Part shown: one piece after another, positions 1 through 8,170 of the stretch | Numbering within the stretch: the first letter of the stretch is position 1 | Layout: the number at the start of each line of letters is the position of its first letter | Program-made: the position numbers and the translations under genes | Assembly (NCBI GenBank): GCA_004293725.1 | Contig: REAW01000006.1 | Span: 186,001 to 250,000, forward strand | Length of the DNA stretch: 64,000 bases | Source: Curvibacter sp. | GTDB taxonomy: Bacteria > Pseudomonadota > Gammaproteobacteria > Burkholderiales > Burkholderiaceae_C | Reading direction: 5' to 3' | Notes under the pieces: model-generated | Told to the model about the DNA's origin: nothing | What the model saw: the letters and a program-made list of their open reading frames with translations, nothing else | The model's database searches: none

Positions 1-2
1 TG

Positions 3-404
3 TTCACCTTGCGCGAGGAAGCAGCCGCTATAACCGACCAGATTAACCAGGCCCGCAAAGAAGGCTTTGCCTGGGGCGACATGGCCGTGCTGTGCGCAGA
101 CACCAAGACGCGCGACCTGTGCGCCCGCACCCTGGCGCAACGCAAGCTGCCGGTAGAGAGCCGCATCAGCCCCGGCCACTTTGACCCCACCAGCAACAAG
201 ATCAAGGTGATGACCATGAAGGTCAGCAAGGGCTTGGAGTTCCCCGTGGTGGCGCTACCCGGCGTGGGGCATATGCCCATGCCGGGGGAGGACGAGAAGG
301 AAGTGGCGCGGGTGTTTTATGTGGCGGCTACGCGGGCTACTCAGCGGCTTCTTATGACAACGAATACAGGACAAGTATTTGGAGTCAATCACAAATTATC
401 GTAG
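3..404 (+). CDS. UvrD/Rep-family ATP-dependent DNA helicase, C-terminal part
   Basis: This is the 3' end of a superfamily 1 helicase that starts before the window; the frame is open from base 3. The visible 130 or so residues are the second RecA-like domain. They include the VMTMKVSKGLEFPVV segment (motif V region, coupling DNA binding to ATP use) and the VFYVAATRATQRL segment (motif VI, with the arginine that contacts ATP). The protein ends soon after motif VI, which is normal for the short UvrD-like helicases with nuclease-related N-termini, so the C-terminus is probably complete. It lies directly upstream of an AT-rich gene and may mark the edge of an inserted segment. The missing N-terminus prevents a finer family call. 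Confidence 0.85.
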   Translation, partial: FTLREEAAAITDQINQARKEGFAWGDMAVLCADTKTRDLCARTLAQRKLPVESRISPGHFDPTSNKIKVMTMKVSKGLEFPVVALPGVGHMPMPGEDEKEVARVFYVAATRATQRLLMTTNTGQVFGVNHKLS

Positions 405-410
405 TCGACA
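403..410. repeat. 8-bp direct repeat, left copy (AGTCGACA)
   Basis: The sequence AGTCGACA overlaps the helicase stop codon and recurs at 3612-3619, just past the end of the AT-rich gene. The two copies bracket the compositional island. They may be a target duplication or an attachment remnant, but an 8-bp match could be chance. Confidence 0.3.
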
Positions 411-527
411 TAGGTACTGCGCTTGAAAAGATATATGCCATACACCAACTCAAATCCGAAATAAGTTTTCAAAGACAATCAGCGCACATAACGCAAGCAC
501 ACAAAATCAAAGCAAAGGACAGACAAA

Positions 528-3500
528 TTGACCATCTCGATTATTCATCTTTCAGACTTCCATAATGTTGTTGGATGCTACGAAAATCACAGAGCAGTTA
601 TAGATGCATTCTTTATTGACCTAAAGAAACAATTAAATAGCATTAGCTCCAAAGATGTCTTTGTTGCATTTAGCGGCGATATTGCGCAGAAGGGTGACGA
701 TGAAAATCAATACAGTGATTTTCTATCTATCTTTGACGAGCGATTTAACGCATTAGGCCTAACCAAAGACAAGCGAATTTGCGTACCAGGAAATCATGAC
801 TTAAGTCAGCGCTGGGTTAATGATAACTTCATACTTCATGAAGGTGTCGTTTCGCAGAGACTTAATGAAGCTGCTTTTAATGAATTTGTTCTGAAAGCAC
901 CAAACGTATTAACAGAAAAATTTACAACTTATCGAAGTTTTGAAAACAAATTTGCAGCATTCGGGGTGGGTTCGGAAAAGTCTACCGGTGCAGGCTGGCA
1001 ATTAACTGATGACGTAGGAATCTACTGTCTAAATAGTGCCATATGCAGTAGTGGGGGCCTACAAAAGAATGGCAAATCAATTGAAGATAAAGGCAGGCTT
1101 CAGATAGACACCCGAAGCATTCATGAATGGCTACAAAAGACAACGAGCGAATGGAAATTGCTTGTCATGCACCATCCATTGAACTGGCTGAGCGAAACGT
1201 CTCAACAGGAGCTAAAGGCATTGCTTCCAAAATTTACTATTACCCTCCACGGGCATGAACACGAGCAATCAAAACTTCACGTAATCAACTCTGGGAAATC
1301 ACAAGTTCAATGCTTCGCACCTGCTTTATACAGCAGCAAGCGAGATCGACTGGGATATGCAATTATTCAAGTTAATGAGTCAATTGGCCCAACAGAAGTA
1401 ATATATCGTCAATGGACACGTTTTCATACATTTGTAGCCGGTGTCGACTTCGCAAATGATGATAGTGGAAGAGTACAGTTCGTCGACTCGGCACCCCGTG
1501 AATCAACAGCCGTAATTAAACAATTCACCGATCCTGTCTATAAATATTTTGATAAGCGCTTGCGAGAGGCCCTAGTTTCATTTCCTGGGCAACCCGCAGT
1601 GTGGGCAGACCCGATTGTTAAAACAAAGCCAGAAGTAGAAAGAGATGAGGCCAGCATTGAGACAATCGACTTAAATCAGTTAATCCACCGTCCAGTTTCG
1701 TCTGCCATTCATTCCTTACCTCAGTTTGGTCTTAGTTGTTTAGCACATTTCATGATTAAAGAGGCGTGGGCTAAACATAATCATCTATGGCTATATCTCG
1801 ATGCAACTGAAATAAAGCCTAGCACAGTAAAAAATGCAACGGCCAGAGAATTGAGTGAAGTCGGACTTGCGCACAGTGATGTCAAATGTGTAGTCATTGA
1901 TTCAATGAGCAACACAACGAAAGATGTATGGAAGATTGTTGCAAAAGTAATCGAACATTTCCCGAATGTTCCGATTGTGTGCATGCATACACTAGAACCT
2001 ACTTCAATAAATAGCGAGCGATTGTCCTCTCACGGTATTGAAATGCATTTTCAATCGCTCTATCTATGGACACTCTCACGAAACCATATTCGTCGTATTG
2101 TTTCCGACTATAACGATCAACACCAAGTGGGCGATGAAAACTCAGTAATTACGAAAATCGCAGCGGATCTTGAGATGCTAAATCTTCATAGAACCCCTCT
2201 GAATTGCCTTACCCTGCTAAAAGTGTCTGAATATGATTTTGAAGACAGTCCTGTAAATCGCTCGGAGATGATAAAGCGAGTGCTTTTCCTTCTTTTTAAC
2301 GTGGATAACTTGCCGACCTACAAAGCGAGACCAGACCTAAAGGACTGTGAATTTGTTCTTGGCAATTTTTGTGAAAATCTTATTAAGAAAAATATTTTCA
2401 CATTCACGCGGGGCCATTTTCTTGACACTTTACAGAAATGTTGTCAAGAACGCTATATTGACCTAGAAGTACAGGTAGTATTTGATGTTCTCAGCATGAA
2501 CAATATATTGATATGTAGAGATGGTCAATTCAGCTTTAGATTCTCTTTCTGGGTTTATTATTTTGCTGCATTGCGAATGCATCATAATGAAGAATTTGCA
2601 AAATTTATTCTTTCTGATTTTAGATACTCGAGTATGCCCGAGGTAATGGAGTTTTACACGGGCATTGATAGGCAGCGGGATGATGCTCTTAAGGTTTTGA
2701 CAAATGATCTTGCCAGTCTGAGACAACAAGTCGAGGATAAATGCGGTCTGCCGAAGAATCTCGATCCTTATCGGCTTGCGCAATGGACTCCGTCACCAGC
2801 GGCCATTGAGAAGATGCAAGCGGAAATTGAGGTAGGAGTAAGAGATTCAAATTTGCCAGCGGAAATTAAGGATCGATTTGCAGATCAAGGATATGACCTA
2901 TCTCGTCCATATGATCAGCGAGTTAGTATTTTTGCTGAGCAGTCGGTGACATGCTTAATGCAAACTCTTCGCGCGTCATCTAAGGCGCTCAGAAATAGTG
3001 ACTATGTTGCCCCCGACACCAAACGTGCACTTTTGGAAGAAATCCTTAAGTGCTGGGAGCAACTAACCATGGTGTTGTTAGTTATCTTGCCTGTGCTCGC
3101 AGAAAAAGGGGAGGCTATTTTCGATGGTGTGGCATTTGTTTTAGAGGGCAATTTTGGATCCACGACGAAAGAACGCTTAATAGGGGTATTGTCTGAAATC
3201 CCTAATAACGTCGTTAGGTGGTCAAAAGATGATTTGCACTCTCAGAAGATGGGCCCACTTCTTATTGATGTTTTTTCTAAAGAAACCATCGACCTGCGAA
3301 AGCACGAGTTAGCTCTTTTACTCATTTCTCAGAGGCCAAGAAACTGGAACGAAATCATTCAAGATTACATAACTTCAGTACAAAAAAACTCTTTTTACTT
3401 ACTTGATGTTTATCGAGCGCTACGAACACAATATCGTTATAGCTACGCTTCAAACTCAACTTTGAAGGAAATCGAGCACCTTATTCGAATGGCGATTACC

Positions 3501-3602
3501 AAGCACGTGACCGGAGCTAAAGAACCCGGTATGAAGCTAATTCAAAAGACAATACCCAATTTGATTGGCGATCCCGTTATTCCGCCACGTGAGGTCTTTT
3601 AA
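528..3602 (+). CDS. Metallophosphoesterase fused to a STAND-like NTPase region; candidate defence protein
   Basis: A 1024-residue protein. The TTG start is supported by an AAAGGA ribosome site at 514-519. Residues 1-280 form a calcineurin-like phosphoesterase with the full set of metal-binding blocks: SDFH (9-12), GDI (50-52), GNHD (88-91), HH (215-216) and HGHEH (241-245). The second half resembles the NTPase core and helical arm of STAND/NACHT proteins: a degenerate P-loop, LPQFGLSCL (397-405), lacking the usual lysine; a Walker-B-like strand CVVIDSM (454-460); then helical sequence with no clear repeats. The gene is strikingly AT-rich and uses different codons from its GC-rich neighbours, so it was probably acquired by transfer. 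Phosphoesterase-STAND fusions fit the effector-plus-sensor plan of bacterial conflict proteins. Its substrate (nucleic acid, nucleotide or phosphoprotein) cannot be told from sequence. The defence role is inferred. Confidence 0.75.
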   Translation: MTISIIHLSDFHNVVGCYENHRAVIDAFFIDLKKQLNSISSKDVFVAFSGDIAQKGDDENQYSDFLSIFDERFNALGLTKDKRICVPGNHDLSQRWVNDNFILHEGVVSQRLNEAAFNEFVLKAPNVLTEKFTTYRSFENKFAAFGVGSEKSTGAGWQLTDDVGIYCLNSAICSSGGLQKNGKSIEDKGRLQIDTRSIHEWLQKTTSEWKLLVMHHPLNWLSETSQQELKALLPKFTITLHGHEHEQSKLHVINSGKSQVQCFAPALYSSKRDRLGYAIIQVNESIGPTEVIYRQWTRFHTFVAGVDFANDDSGRVQFVDSAPRESTAVIKQFTDPVYKYFDKRLREALVSFPGQPAVWADPIVKTKPEVERDEASIETIDLNQLIHRPVSSAIHSLPQFGLSCLAHFMIKEAWAKHNHLWLYLDATEIKPSTVKNATARELSEVGLAHSDVKCVVIDSMSNTTKDVWKIVAKVIEHFPNVPIVCMHTLEPTSINSERLSSHGIEMHFQSLYLWTLSRNHIRRIVSDYNDQHQVGDENSVITKIAADLEMLNLHRTPLNCLTLLKVSEYDFEDSPVNRSEMIKRVLFLLFNVDNLPTYKARPDLKDCEFVLGNFCENLIKKNIFTFTRGHFLDTLQKCCQERYIDLEVQVVFDVLSMNNILICRDGQFSFRFSFWVYYFAALRMHHNEEFAKFILSDFRYSSMPEVMEFYTGIDRQRDDALKVLTNDLASLRQQVEDKCGLPKNLDPYRLAQWTPSPAAIEKMQAEIEVGVRDSNLPAEIKDRFADQGYDLSRPYDQRVSIFAEQSVTCLMQTLRASSKALRNSDYVAPDTKRALLEEILKCWEQLTMVLLVILPVLAEKGEAIFDGVAFVLEGNFGSTTKERLIGVLSEIPNNVVRWSKDDLHSQKMGPLLIDVFSKETIDLRKHELALLLISQRPRNWNEIIQDYITSVQKNSFYLLDVYRALRTQYRYSYASNSTLKEIEHLIRMAITKHVTGAKEPGMKLIQKTIPNLIGDPVIPPREVF

Positions 3603-3611
3603 AGCTCAAGA

Positions 3612-3619
3612 AGTCGACA
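3612..3619. repeat. 8-bp direct repeat, right copy (AGTCGACA)
   Basis: Second copy of the octamer found at 403-410, ten bases after the stop codon of the AT-rich gene. Base composition returns to GC-rich shortly after it. Confidence 0.3.
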
Positions 3620-3769
3620 ACTGGCAGCGAAAAGGTTGTGAAACTTTTATTGCGGGATGACTACCGTTAGCGAAGTCTGCCTGGTACCTTGCATGTAGCC
3701 GACATCAACGGCTCTTAGTTGAAGCTTTGCATGCCCATGGGCTAAACCGGCGTCGTTTTCACTACGTTT

Positions 3770-3802
3770 TTGATAGCTACTTGCGCAAATTCTACGAGAG
3801 CC
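3770..3802 (+). repeat. Dispersed intergenic repeat, copy 1
   Basis: Contains TGATAGCTACTTGCGCAAAT followed by TCTACGAGAGCC. It matches the TAGCTxCTxGCGCA core of the repeat family seen between genes elsewhere in the window (best copy at 45611-45663). It lies between the phosphoesterase gene and the DUF2130 gene. Confidence 0.45.
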
Positions 3803-3836
3803 ATGGCCCTATTTGATCAATAAGTATCCCCTCCCC

Positions 3837-5249
3837 ATGCACGAAATCATCTGCCCCCATTGCAGCAAAGCCTTCAAGATCGACGAGGCGGGCTATGCCG
3901 ACATCCTCAAGCAGGTGCGCGATGGCGAGTTCGAGCAGCAGTTGCACGATCGGCTGGAGTTGGCCGAACGGGAAAAGCGCGACGCCATTGCCTTGGCTGA
4001 GGCCAAGGGGACCAATGCGCTGCAAAAAGCTGCGTCTGCCAAAGACACGGAGATTCAGGCCCTGAAGGCCCAGCTCGACGCGGGCGAGGTGGCGCGCAAG
4101 CTGGCGGTGGCCGAGGCTTTGGGCACGGTGAGCCAAGAGCGCGATGCGCTGGCGAACGAGCTGAAGAACGAATTGGAGCGAGCGCGCAACGCGCAGCAAT
4201 CGGCAGCCCAGTTGGCCGAGGCCAAGCTGGCCCACGAGCTGCAAGCAATTGCCGCCAAAAAAGACGCAGAAATACAGGCGCTGCAAGCCAAGCTAGAGGC
4301 CAGCGACACAGCGCGCCAGTTGGCAGTGAATGAAGCCGTGGGGGTGGTCGCTAGAGAACGTGATGAATTGAAGAATGACCTCAGCCTCGTCACCGTCAAA
4401 AACCAGTTGGAAGAGAAAGCCATCAAGGAGCAATTCGCCTTGCAGTTGCGCGACCGTGAAGGCGAGATTGAGCGCCTGCGGGACATGAAGGCGCGGCTCT
4501 CAACCAAGATGGTGGGCGAAACGCTGGAGCAGCACTGCGAGATTGAGTTCAACCGCATCCGTGCGGCGGCGTTTCAGCGCGCGCATTTTGAGAAAGACAA
4601 CGACGCCCGCACCGGCAGCAAGGGTGACTACATTTTTCGTGACATGGACGAGTCGGGCAACGAGATCGTTTCCATCATGTTTGAGATGAAAAACGAGAGC
4701 GATGAAACCGCCACCAAAAAGCGGAACGAAGATTTTCTGAAAGAGCTGGACAAGGACCGCACCGAGAAGGTGTGCGAATACGCGGAGCTGGTGTCCCTGC
4801 TGGAGCCGGAGAGCGAGTTGTACAACAGCGGCATCGTCGATGTGTCGCACCGCTACCCCAAGATGTATGTGGTGCGGCCGCAGTTTTTTGTGCCGCTGAT
4901 TACGCTGCTGCGCAATGCGGCTTTGAACTCGATGAAATACAAGTCCGAGCTGGCGCTGGTGCGCTCGCAGAACGTGGACATCACCAAGTTCGAGACCCAG
5001 CTGGACGAGTTCAAGACCGCGTTTGGGCGCAATTGGCGCCTGGCATCCGAAGGCTTTGAAGAAGCCATTAAGCGGATCGACGAAGCCATCAAGGACCTGG
5101 AGAAAACCAAGGAAGCGCTGCACAAGTCCGCCAACAACCTGCGCCTGGCCAACGACAAGGCCGACGACTTGACGATCAAAAAGCTCACACGGGGCAACCC
5201 GACGATGGCGGCCAAGTTTGCGGAGTTGCAGGGGCCGGGCGAAGGCTGA
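3837..5249 (+). CDS. DUF2130 domain protein with long coiled coil
   Basis: About 470 residues. I chose the ATG at 3837, which gives the MHEIICPHC start usual for the family; an in-frame TTG at 3813 would add eight residues. A CPHC zinc-ribbon half-site lies at residues 6-9. It is followed by roughly 200 residues of charged, alanine-rich coiled coil and then the conserved DUF2130 region with GSKGDYIF and, about 20 residues later, FEMKN. The spaced Asp and Glu-x-Lys resemble a PD-(D/E)XK nuclease core; that is my inference and activity is unproven. The coiled coil contains an imperfect internal duplication: the segment starting [13 protein letters not shown] recurs about 73 residues later as [13 protein letters not shown]. 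The location beside accessory and toxin-like genes fits a mobile or defence context. Confidence 0.8.
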   Translation: MHEIICPHCSKAFKIDEAGYADILKQVRDGEFEQQLHDRLELAEREKRDAIALAEAKGTNALQKAASAKDTEIQALKAQLDAGEVARKLAVAEALGTVSQERDALANELKNELERARNAQQSAAQLAEAKLAHELQAIAAKKDAEIQALQAKLEASDTARQLAVNEAVGVVARERDELKNDLSLVTVKNQLEEKAIKEQFALQLRDREGEIERLRDMKARLSTKMVGETLEQHCEIEFNRIRAAAFQRAHFEKDNDARTGSKGDYIFRDMDESGNEIVSIMFEMKNESDETATKKRNEDFLKELDKDRTEKVCEYAELVSLLEPESELYNSGIVDVSHRYPKMYVVRPQFFVPLITLLRNAALNSMKYKSELALVRSQNVDITKFETQLDEFKTAFGRNWRLASEGFEEAIKRIDEAIKDLEKTKEALHKSANNLRLANDKADDLTIKKLTRGNPTMAAKFAELQGPGEG

Positions 5250-5252
5250 TAC

Positions 5253-6167
5253 TCAAACCTGTGGCAGGTACTTGTCCAGCAGCGTTTGCACCGCCTCCGC
5301 CTGCAAAACATCCCTCCGGCGCTTAATGGCTTCGCGGTCAGGCTGACTAGCCATCCAGCGCTTGAACGCGACAAACGTGGCGGGGTGCACGGTGTTCATG
5401 CGCGCCATGGTGCCGTTGGTGGCCACAATGACGGCTGAAAAGGCGGGCGAGTCCAGCAGCACATTGGCGCGGCGCGCCTGCACCACCCAGAAGTCGTCGT
5501 CTTCATCGCTCAGTTTGATGGGGTGCGGGTCGTCGCCTGCACGCTCGCGGCGGATGATGTCGACTTCAAAGCCGTCTTTGTTGACGGCGGTGTATTTTTG
5601 ACTCTTGCGAATGCGGAATGTGCTGTCCACCTTTTTCAGCACGCCCAGCATGGAACTATCTACCTTGGCAAGCTGGGTCTGGAAGAGGATGCGCTTGCGG
5701 GTGGCCAGCATGTCAGTGTCCAGCCGAAACCCGGCAGTGGCCTCATAGGCATAAAGCGCGTGGGTGCCCACCACCCTGAAGTGCGGGCTCAGTTGGGTGC
5801 TGGCCAGGCGGCCCAGCAATGCCACCACCAGCGGGTCCACCCGGCCCACGCGCAAGGCGCGGTTGAGGCGCTGGTGTTGCTCCAGTGCAGCTTTGCGGCC
5901 GGACACGCGCTCTGCGCTTTCGCGCTTGCGCTTGGTAAAGCGCTCATAAATGGCTTCTGTCTCGGTGGTGCGGGCTCCGAGACTGGTCTCGGCACCGGCG
6001 GGCGTGGTGCGCACTAGGTATTTGGCATCGGGTGCGGACGCGGGGCCTGCATGCCAGTACATGCCGCCGCGCACATGGGCTGCTTCCTCTTGAGCTTCTT
6101 CCAAAGCCTCGAAGGTGGAGACAGCATCAATGTATTGGCGTGCGATGGTGGCGCTGGTTTCTAGCAT
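5253..6167 (-). CDS. GSU2403-family nucleotidyltransferase-fold protein, catalytic motif apparently deleted
   Basis: A 304-residue protein matching the family named after GSU2403 (NTP_transf_8) along its whole length: HVRGGMYWH near residue 31, VVGTHALYAYEA near 133, FEVDIIRRE near 195, PATFVAFKRWM near 258, and KRRRD with DKYLPQV at the end. In relatives the stretch after the YEA motif carries an acidic block of the DVDLLWD type just before RKR, supplying the metal-binding aspartates. Here MLAT (153-156) runs directly into RKRILF, so about nine residues including those aspartates are missing in frame; the site is near base 5700. As read, the protein should not transfer nucleotides. It is tail-to-tail with DUF2130 (3 bp apart). 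Members may act as toxin-like enzymes, but that is not established here. Confidence 0.8.
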   Translation of the reverse strand: MLETSATIARQYIDAVSTFEALEEAQEEAAHVRGGMYWHAGPASAPDAKYLVRTTPAGAETSLGARTTETEAIYERFTKRKRESAERVSGRKAALEQHQRLNRALRVGRVDPLVVALLGRLASTQLSPHFRVVGTHALYAYEATAGFRLDTDMLATRKRILFQTQLAKVDSSMLGVLKKVDSTFRIRKSQKYTAVNKDGFEVDIIRRERAGDDPHPIKLSDEDDDFWVVQARRANVLLDSPAFSAVIVATNGTMARMNTVHPATFVAFKRWMASQPDREAIKRRRDVLQAEAVQTLLDKYLPQV

Positions 6168-6286
6168 TTCGGTATGTTATCGAAATACTTACATTAATGC
6201 CGTAAATCGTTTAATTTCAATAACTTACGATTATCTGTCTTTCACTGTTTATTAAACTCTCGCGGATCATTCGGCAGCCACAACTC

Positions 6287-6641
6287 TCAAAGACTCTCGC
6301 CCCGCCCCAACTTCGCCAGCATCTCCGCCATGCGCTTCTGCCGTGTTTCCGGGCCCTTGGCGCTGGTGAGCCGGTAGTAGATGGTGAACAGCTGCTGCCG
6401 CTTGAGCGTGGCGTGGCGTTAGGCGCTGCAAGAAAGACGTTTCGTCCAAGCTCTTGCGCTGCCCGTCGATCCAGCCCCAGCAAATGGCGGCCACCACGCA
6501 GTCGTCCCACGTCACGCTGGGCTGGCCGGTGGCTTTCTTGTAGATGCGCACCCACAGCTCGGTCTCGCTGGCGTGGTTTGCCTGCAGCCACGCCTGCAGG
6601 TGCTCGGGAGATTCAAACGTACGGTGTGTCGTTTTGCTCAT
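6287..6641 (-). pseudogene. YdeI/OmpD-associated family gene with internal deletion and frameshift
   Basis: From the ATG at 6641 the reading frame gives a good YdeI-type N-terminus (SPEHLQAWLQANHA, ELWVRIYKKATG, CWGWIDGQRKSLDETSFLQR). The match stops at LTPRHA near base 6410. A different frame, from about 6403 down to a stop at 6287, gives the expected C-terminus (YYRLTSAKGPETRQKRMAEM, then LAKLGRGESL). In intact relatives roughly 60-75 residues separate these two blocks. Both ends are therefore preserved while the middle is lost and the frame is broken. Reading on in the first frame yields nonsense to 6267. The gene is probably non-functional unless the sequence is wrong here. Confidence 0.75.
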
Positions 6642-6686
6642 AAATTGATAGCTGCTGGCGCACATTCCACAAGCGCTAGCGGCTGA
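6641..6686 (-). repeat. Dispersed intergenic repeat, copy 2
   Basis: AATTGATAGCTGCTGGCGCA is followed by CATTCCACAAGCGCTAGCGG. This is a fairly complete copy of the family: TAGCTGCTxGCGCA, about 9 nt, then the inverted GCGCTAGCGG arm. It spans the start of the decayed ydeI-like gene and the last codons of the hipA-like gene. Confidence 0.55.
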
Positions 6687-8037
6687 TATGGCTTAAATTC
6701 TCTGCTGCAATCTGCCTAAAGCCGGTGGATATGCGCACGTCGGCGCTGGCCGCCGCCCAGAAGCTGCGGGCCAGGGCCAGTGCTTGCGGCCACTCGGGCA
6801 GGGTGGCGGCGGTGGGTTGCAGGGGGCGGGCGGCAAAGTCACGCGGCACCAGCTCGCCACCCACGGGGGCGTAGAGCATGGGCAGCATGTCGTAGGCGGG
6901 GGCCAGGGCCCAGTCGTCATCGTCCAGCAGCAGGGAGATGTTGCCGTAGTGCCGGTCGGTGTTGGCAATCAGCTCGCCATAGGCCTCCAACAAGCGCAGG
7001 GTGCGCGCATCGGCCGGGCGCAGCAGGCCGCGCTCTTGCATGCGGTTGGCGGTGGCGGCCCAGTTGTCCATGGCGCCTACATACTCGGCGTCGTACACCA
7101 TGAGCGACACCATGCCGATGCGCCCCAGGCCCTGCGGATTGGCGGCGTTGATGGGCGTGCGATCGAAGCGCTCCACCTCCAGAAACACGCGGCCCGCGCC
7201 GGTGCTGATGCGGCTGGCGGCAGCGGCTATGCCTGCGCTGGCCAAGGTTTGCAAGGCCAGGTGCTCGCAGACCAGCAGGTCGCGGGTGCGCTGGTCGGTG
7301 GGGGCGTCGCCTGCGGGCGAAAACTTGACGAGCACGTGGCGGGAGGTATCTCCCTCACCGACGACCGTGCAGAACTTGGGCTGCTCGCCCCCGGCGGACG
7401 AGCCGCCCATGCTGCCTTGCATGGCGGCGTCGGCCAGGGCCGGGTAGTCGGCAGGCGATGCGGCGCGGCTGGCCCGCTGCGGCAGGCTGTGAAACCGCGC
7501 AAACGCGGCTTCGCCCACCACTAGGTTGCCGGGCAGGTCGTCGCCACACAGGGCCAAGGCGCGCAACACGTCGTCATCGCTCCAGAAGCGGGGGTCGTTG
7601 CCAAGTTGTACATCGGGGTGAGTGCTGGCCACCACGTCCGAGAACATGCGGCCCATGAAGCCCTGAGGGCGCATGTCGTCCAGAAACCAGGGCAGGCCGT
7701 CAAAGCGCTTGGAGAGGCCGTCTTCTTCGTCCACCCACACAGCGCCACTGGCCAGGGGCACCATACGCCCGAACGGGCCGGGCTGGCCTTGCGCGTTGAT
7801 GCGCATGATGGGCACGCTGCGACCCACGTCGCGCACGGTGCGCGGCAGCACATAGCGCTGCTTGCGGGCGGCGCCCACTTTTTGCACTTCGCCTGCCTGG
7901 ATCAGCGGGGCCAGCGCGCGCGACACGGTGGGCTGGCTCACCCCCAGTGCGGTTTGCAGCTCAGCGCTGCTGAGCGCCCCGCCCTGGCGGCGCAGGGCTT
8001 GCAAAATGCTGGCGGAGAGGTCTGGGGTGGCGGGCAT
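6676..8037 (-). CDS. HipA-family kinase toxin with N-terminal winged helix (YjjJ type)
   Basis: A 453-residue protein. Residues 1-65 form a winged helix-turn-helix (SSAELQTALGVSQPTVSRAL), which gives it its own DNA-binding part in place of a separate HipB. The kinase part follows: GGEQPKF as the phosphate-binding loop, HVLVKFSP with the ATP lysine, LEVERFDR at the hinge, then IANTDRHYGN (catalytic Asp, metal-binding Asn) and LAPAYDMLP (activation Asp). The layout matches the YjjJ branch of the HipA family, serine/threonine kinases that slow growth; the target is unknown. An inverted repeat at 8052-8077, just before the start codon, is a likely self-operator. All catalytic residues look intact. 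Confidence 0.85.
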   Translation of the reverse strand: MPATPDLSASILQALRRQGGALSSAELQTALGVSQPTVSRALAPLIQAGEVQKVGAARKQRYVLPRTVRDVGRSVPIMRINAQGQPGPFGRMVPLASGAVWVDEEDGLSKRFDGLPWFLDDMRPQGFMGRMFSDVVASTHPDVQLGNDPRFWSDDDVLRALALCGDDLPGNLVVGEAAFARFHSLPQRASRAASPADYPALADAAMQGSMGGSSAGGEQPKFCTVVGEGDTSRHVLVKFSPAGDAPTDQRTRDLLVCEHLALQTLASAGIAAAASRISTGAGRVFLEVERFDRTPINAANPQGLGRIGMVSLMVYDAEYVGAMDNWAATANRMQERGLLRPADARTLRLLEAYGELIANTDRHYGNISLLLDDDDWALAPAYDMLPMLYAPVGGELVPRDFAARPLQPTAATLPEWPQALALARSFWAAASADVRISTGFRQIAAENLSHISR

Positions 8038-8051
8038 GAATGATTATATGA

Positions 8052-8077
8052 ATAGATTTATTTTTATAAAAATCTAT
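8052..8077. promoter_or_regulatory. Inverted repeat upstream of the hipA-like gene, probable operator
   Basis: ATAGATTT (8052-8059) and AAATCTAT (8070-8077) form a perfect 8-bp inverted repeat with a 10-bp AT-rich spacer, starting 15 bases from the start codon. A third half-site, AATAGATTTT, lies at 8106-8115. The spacing suits binding by the protein's own winged helix. This is inferred from position only. Confidence 0.5.
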
Positions 8078-8129
8078 TTAAATCAATGCTTATACGAAGT
8101 TTTTGAATAGATTTTGAAGGCCGAGGCTT

Positions 8130-8163
8130 AATAGCTGTTTGCGCATATTTCACAAGGGCGACG
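8130..8163 (-). repeat. Dispersed intergenic repeat, copy 3 (degenerate)
   Basis: AATAGCTGTTTGCGCATATT followed by TCACAAGGGCG matches the left half of the repeat family with several changes. It lies just past the stop codon of the ParE-type toxin gene. Confidence 0.4.
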
Positions 8164-8170
8164 GCGCGTT

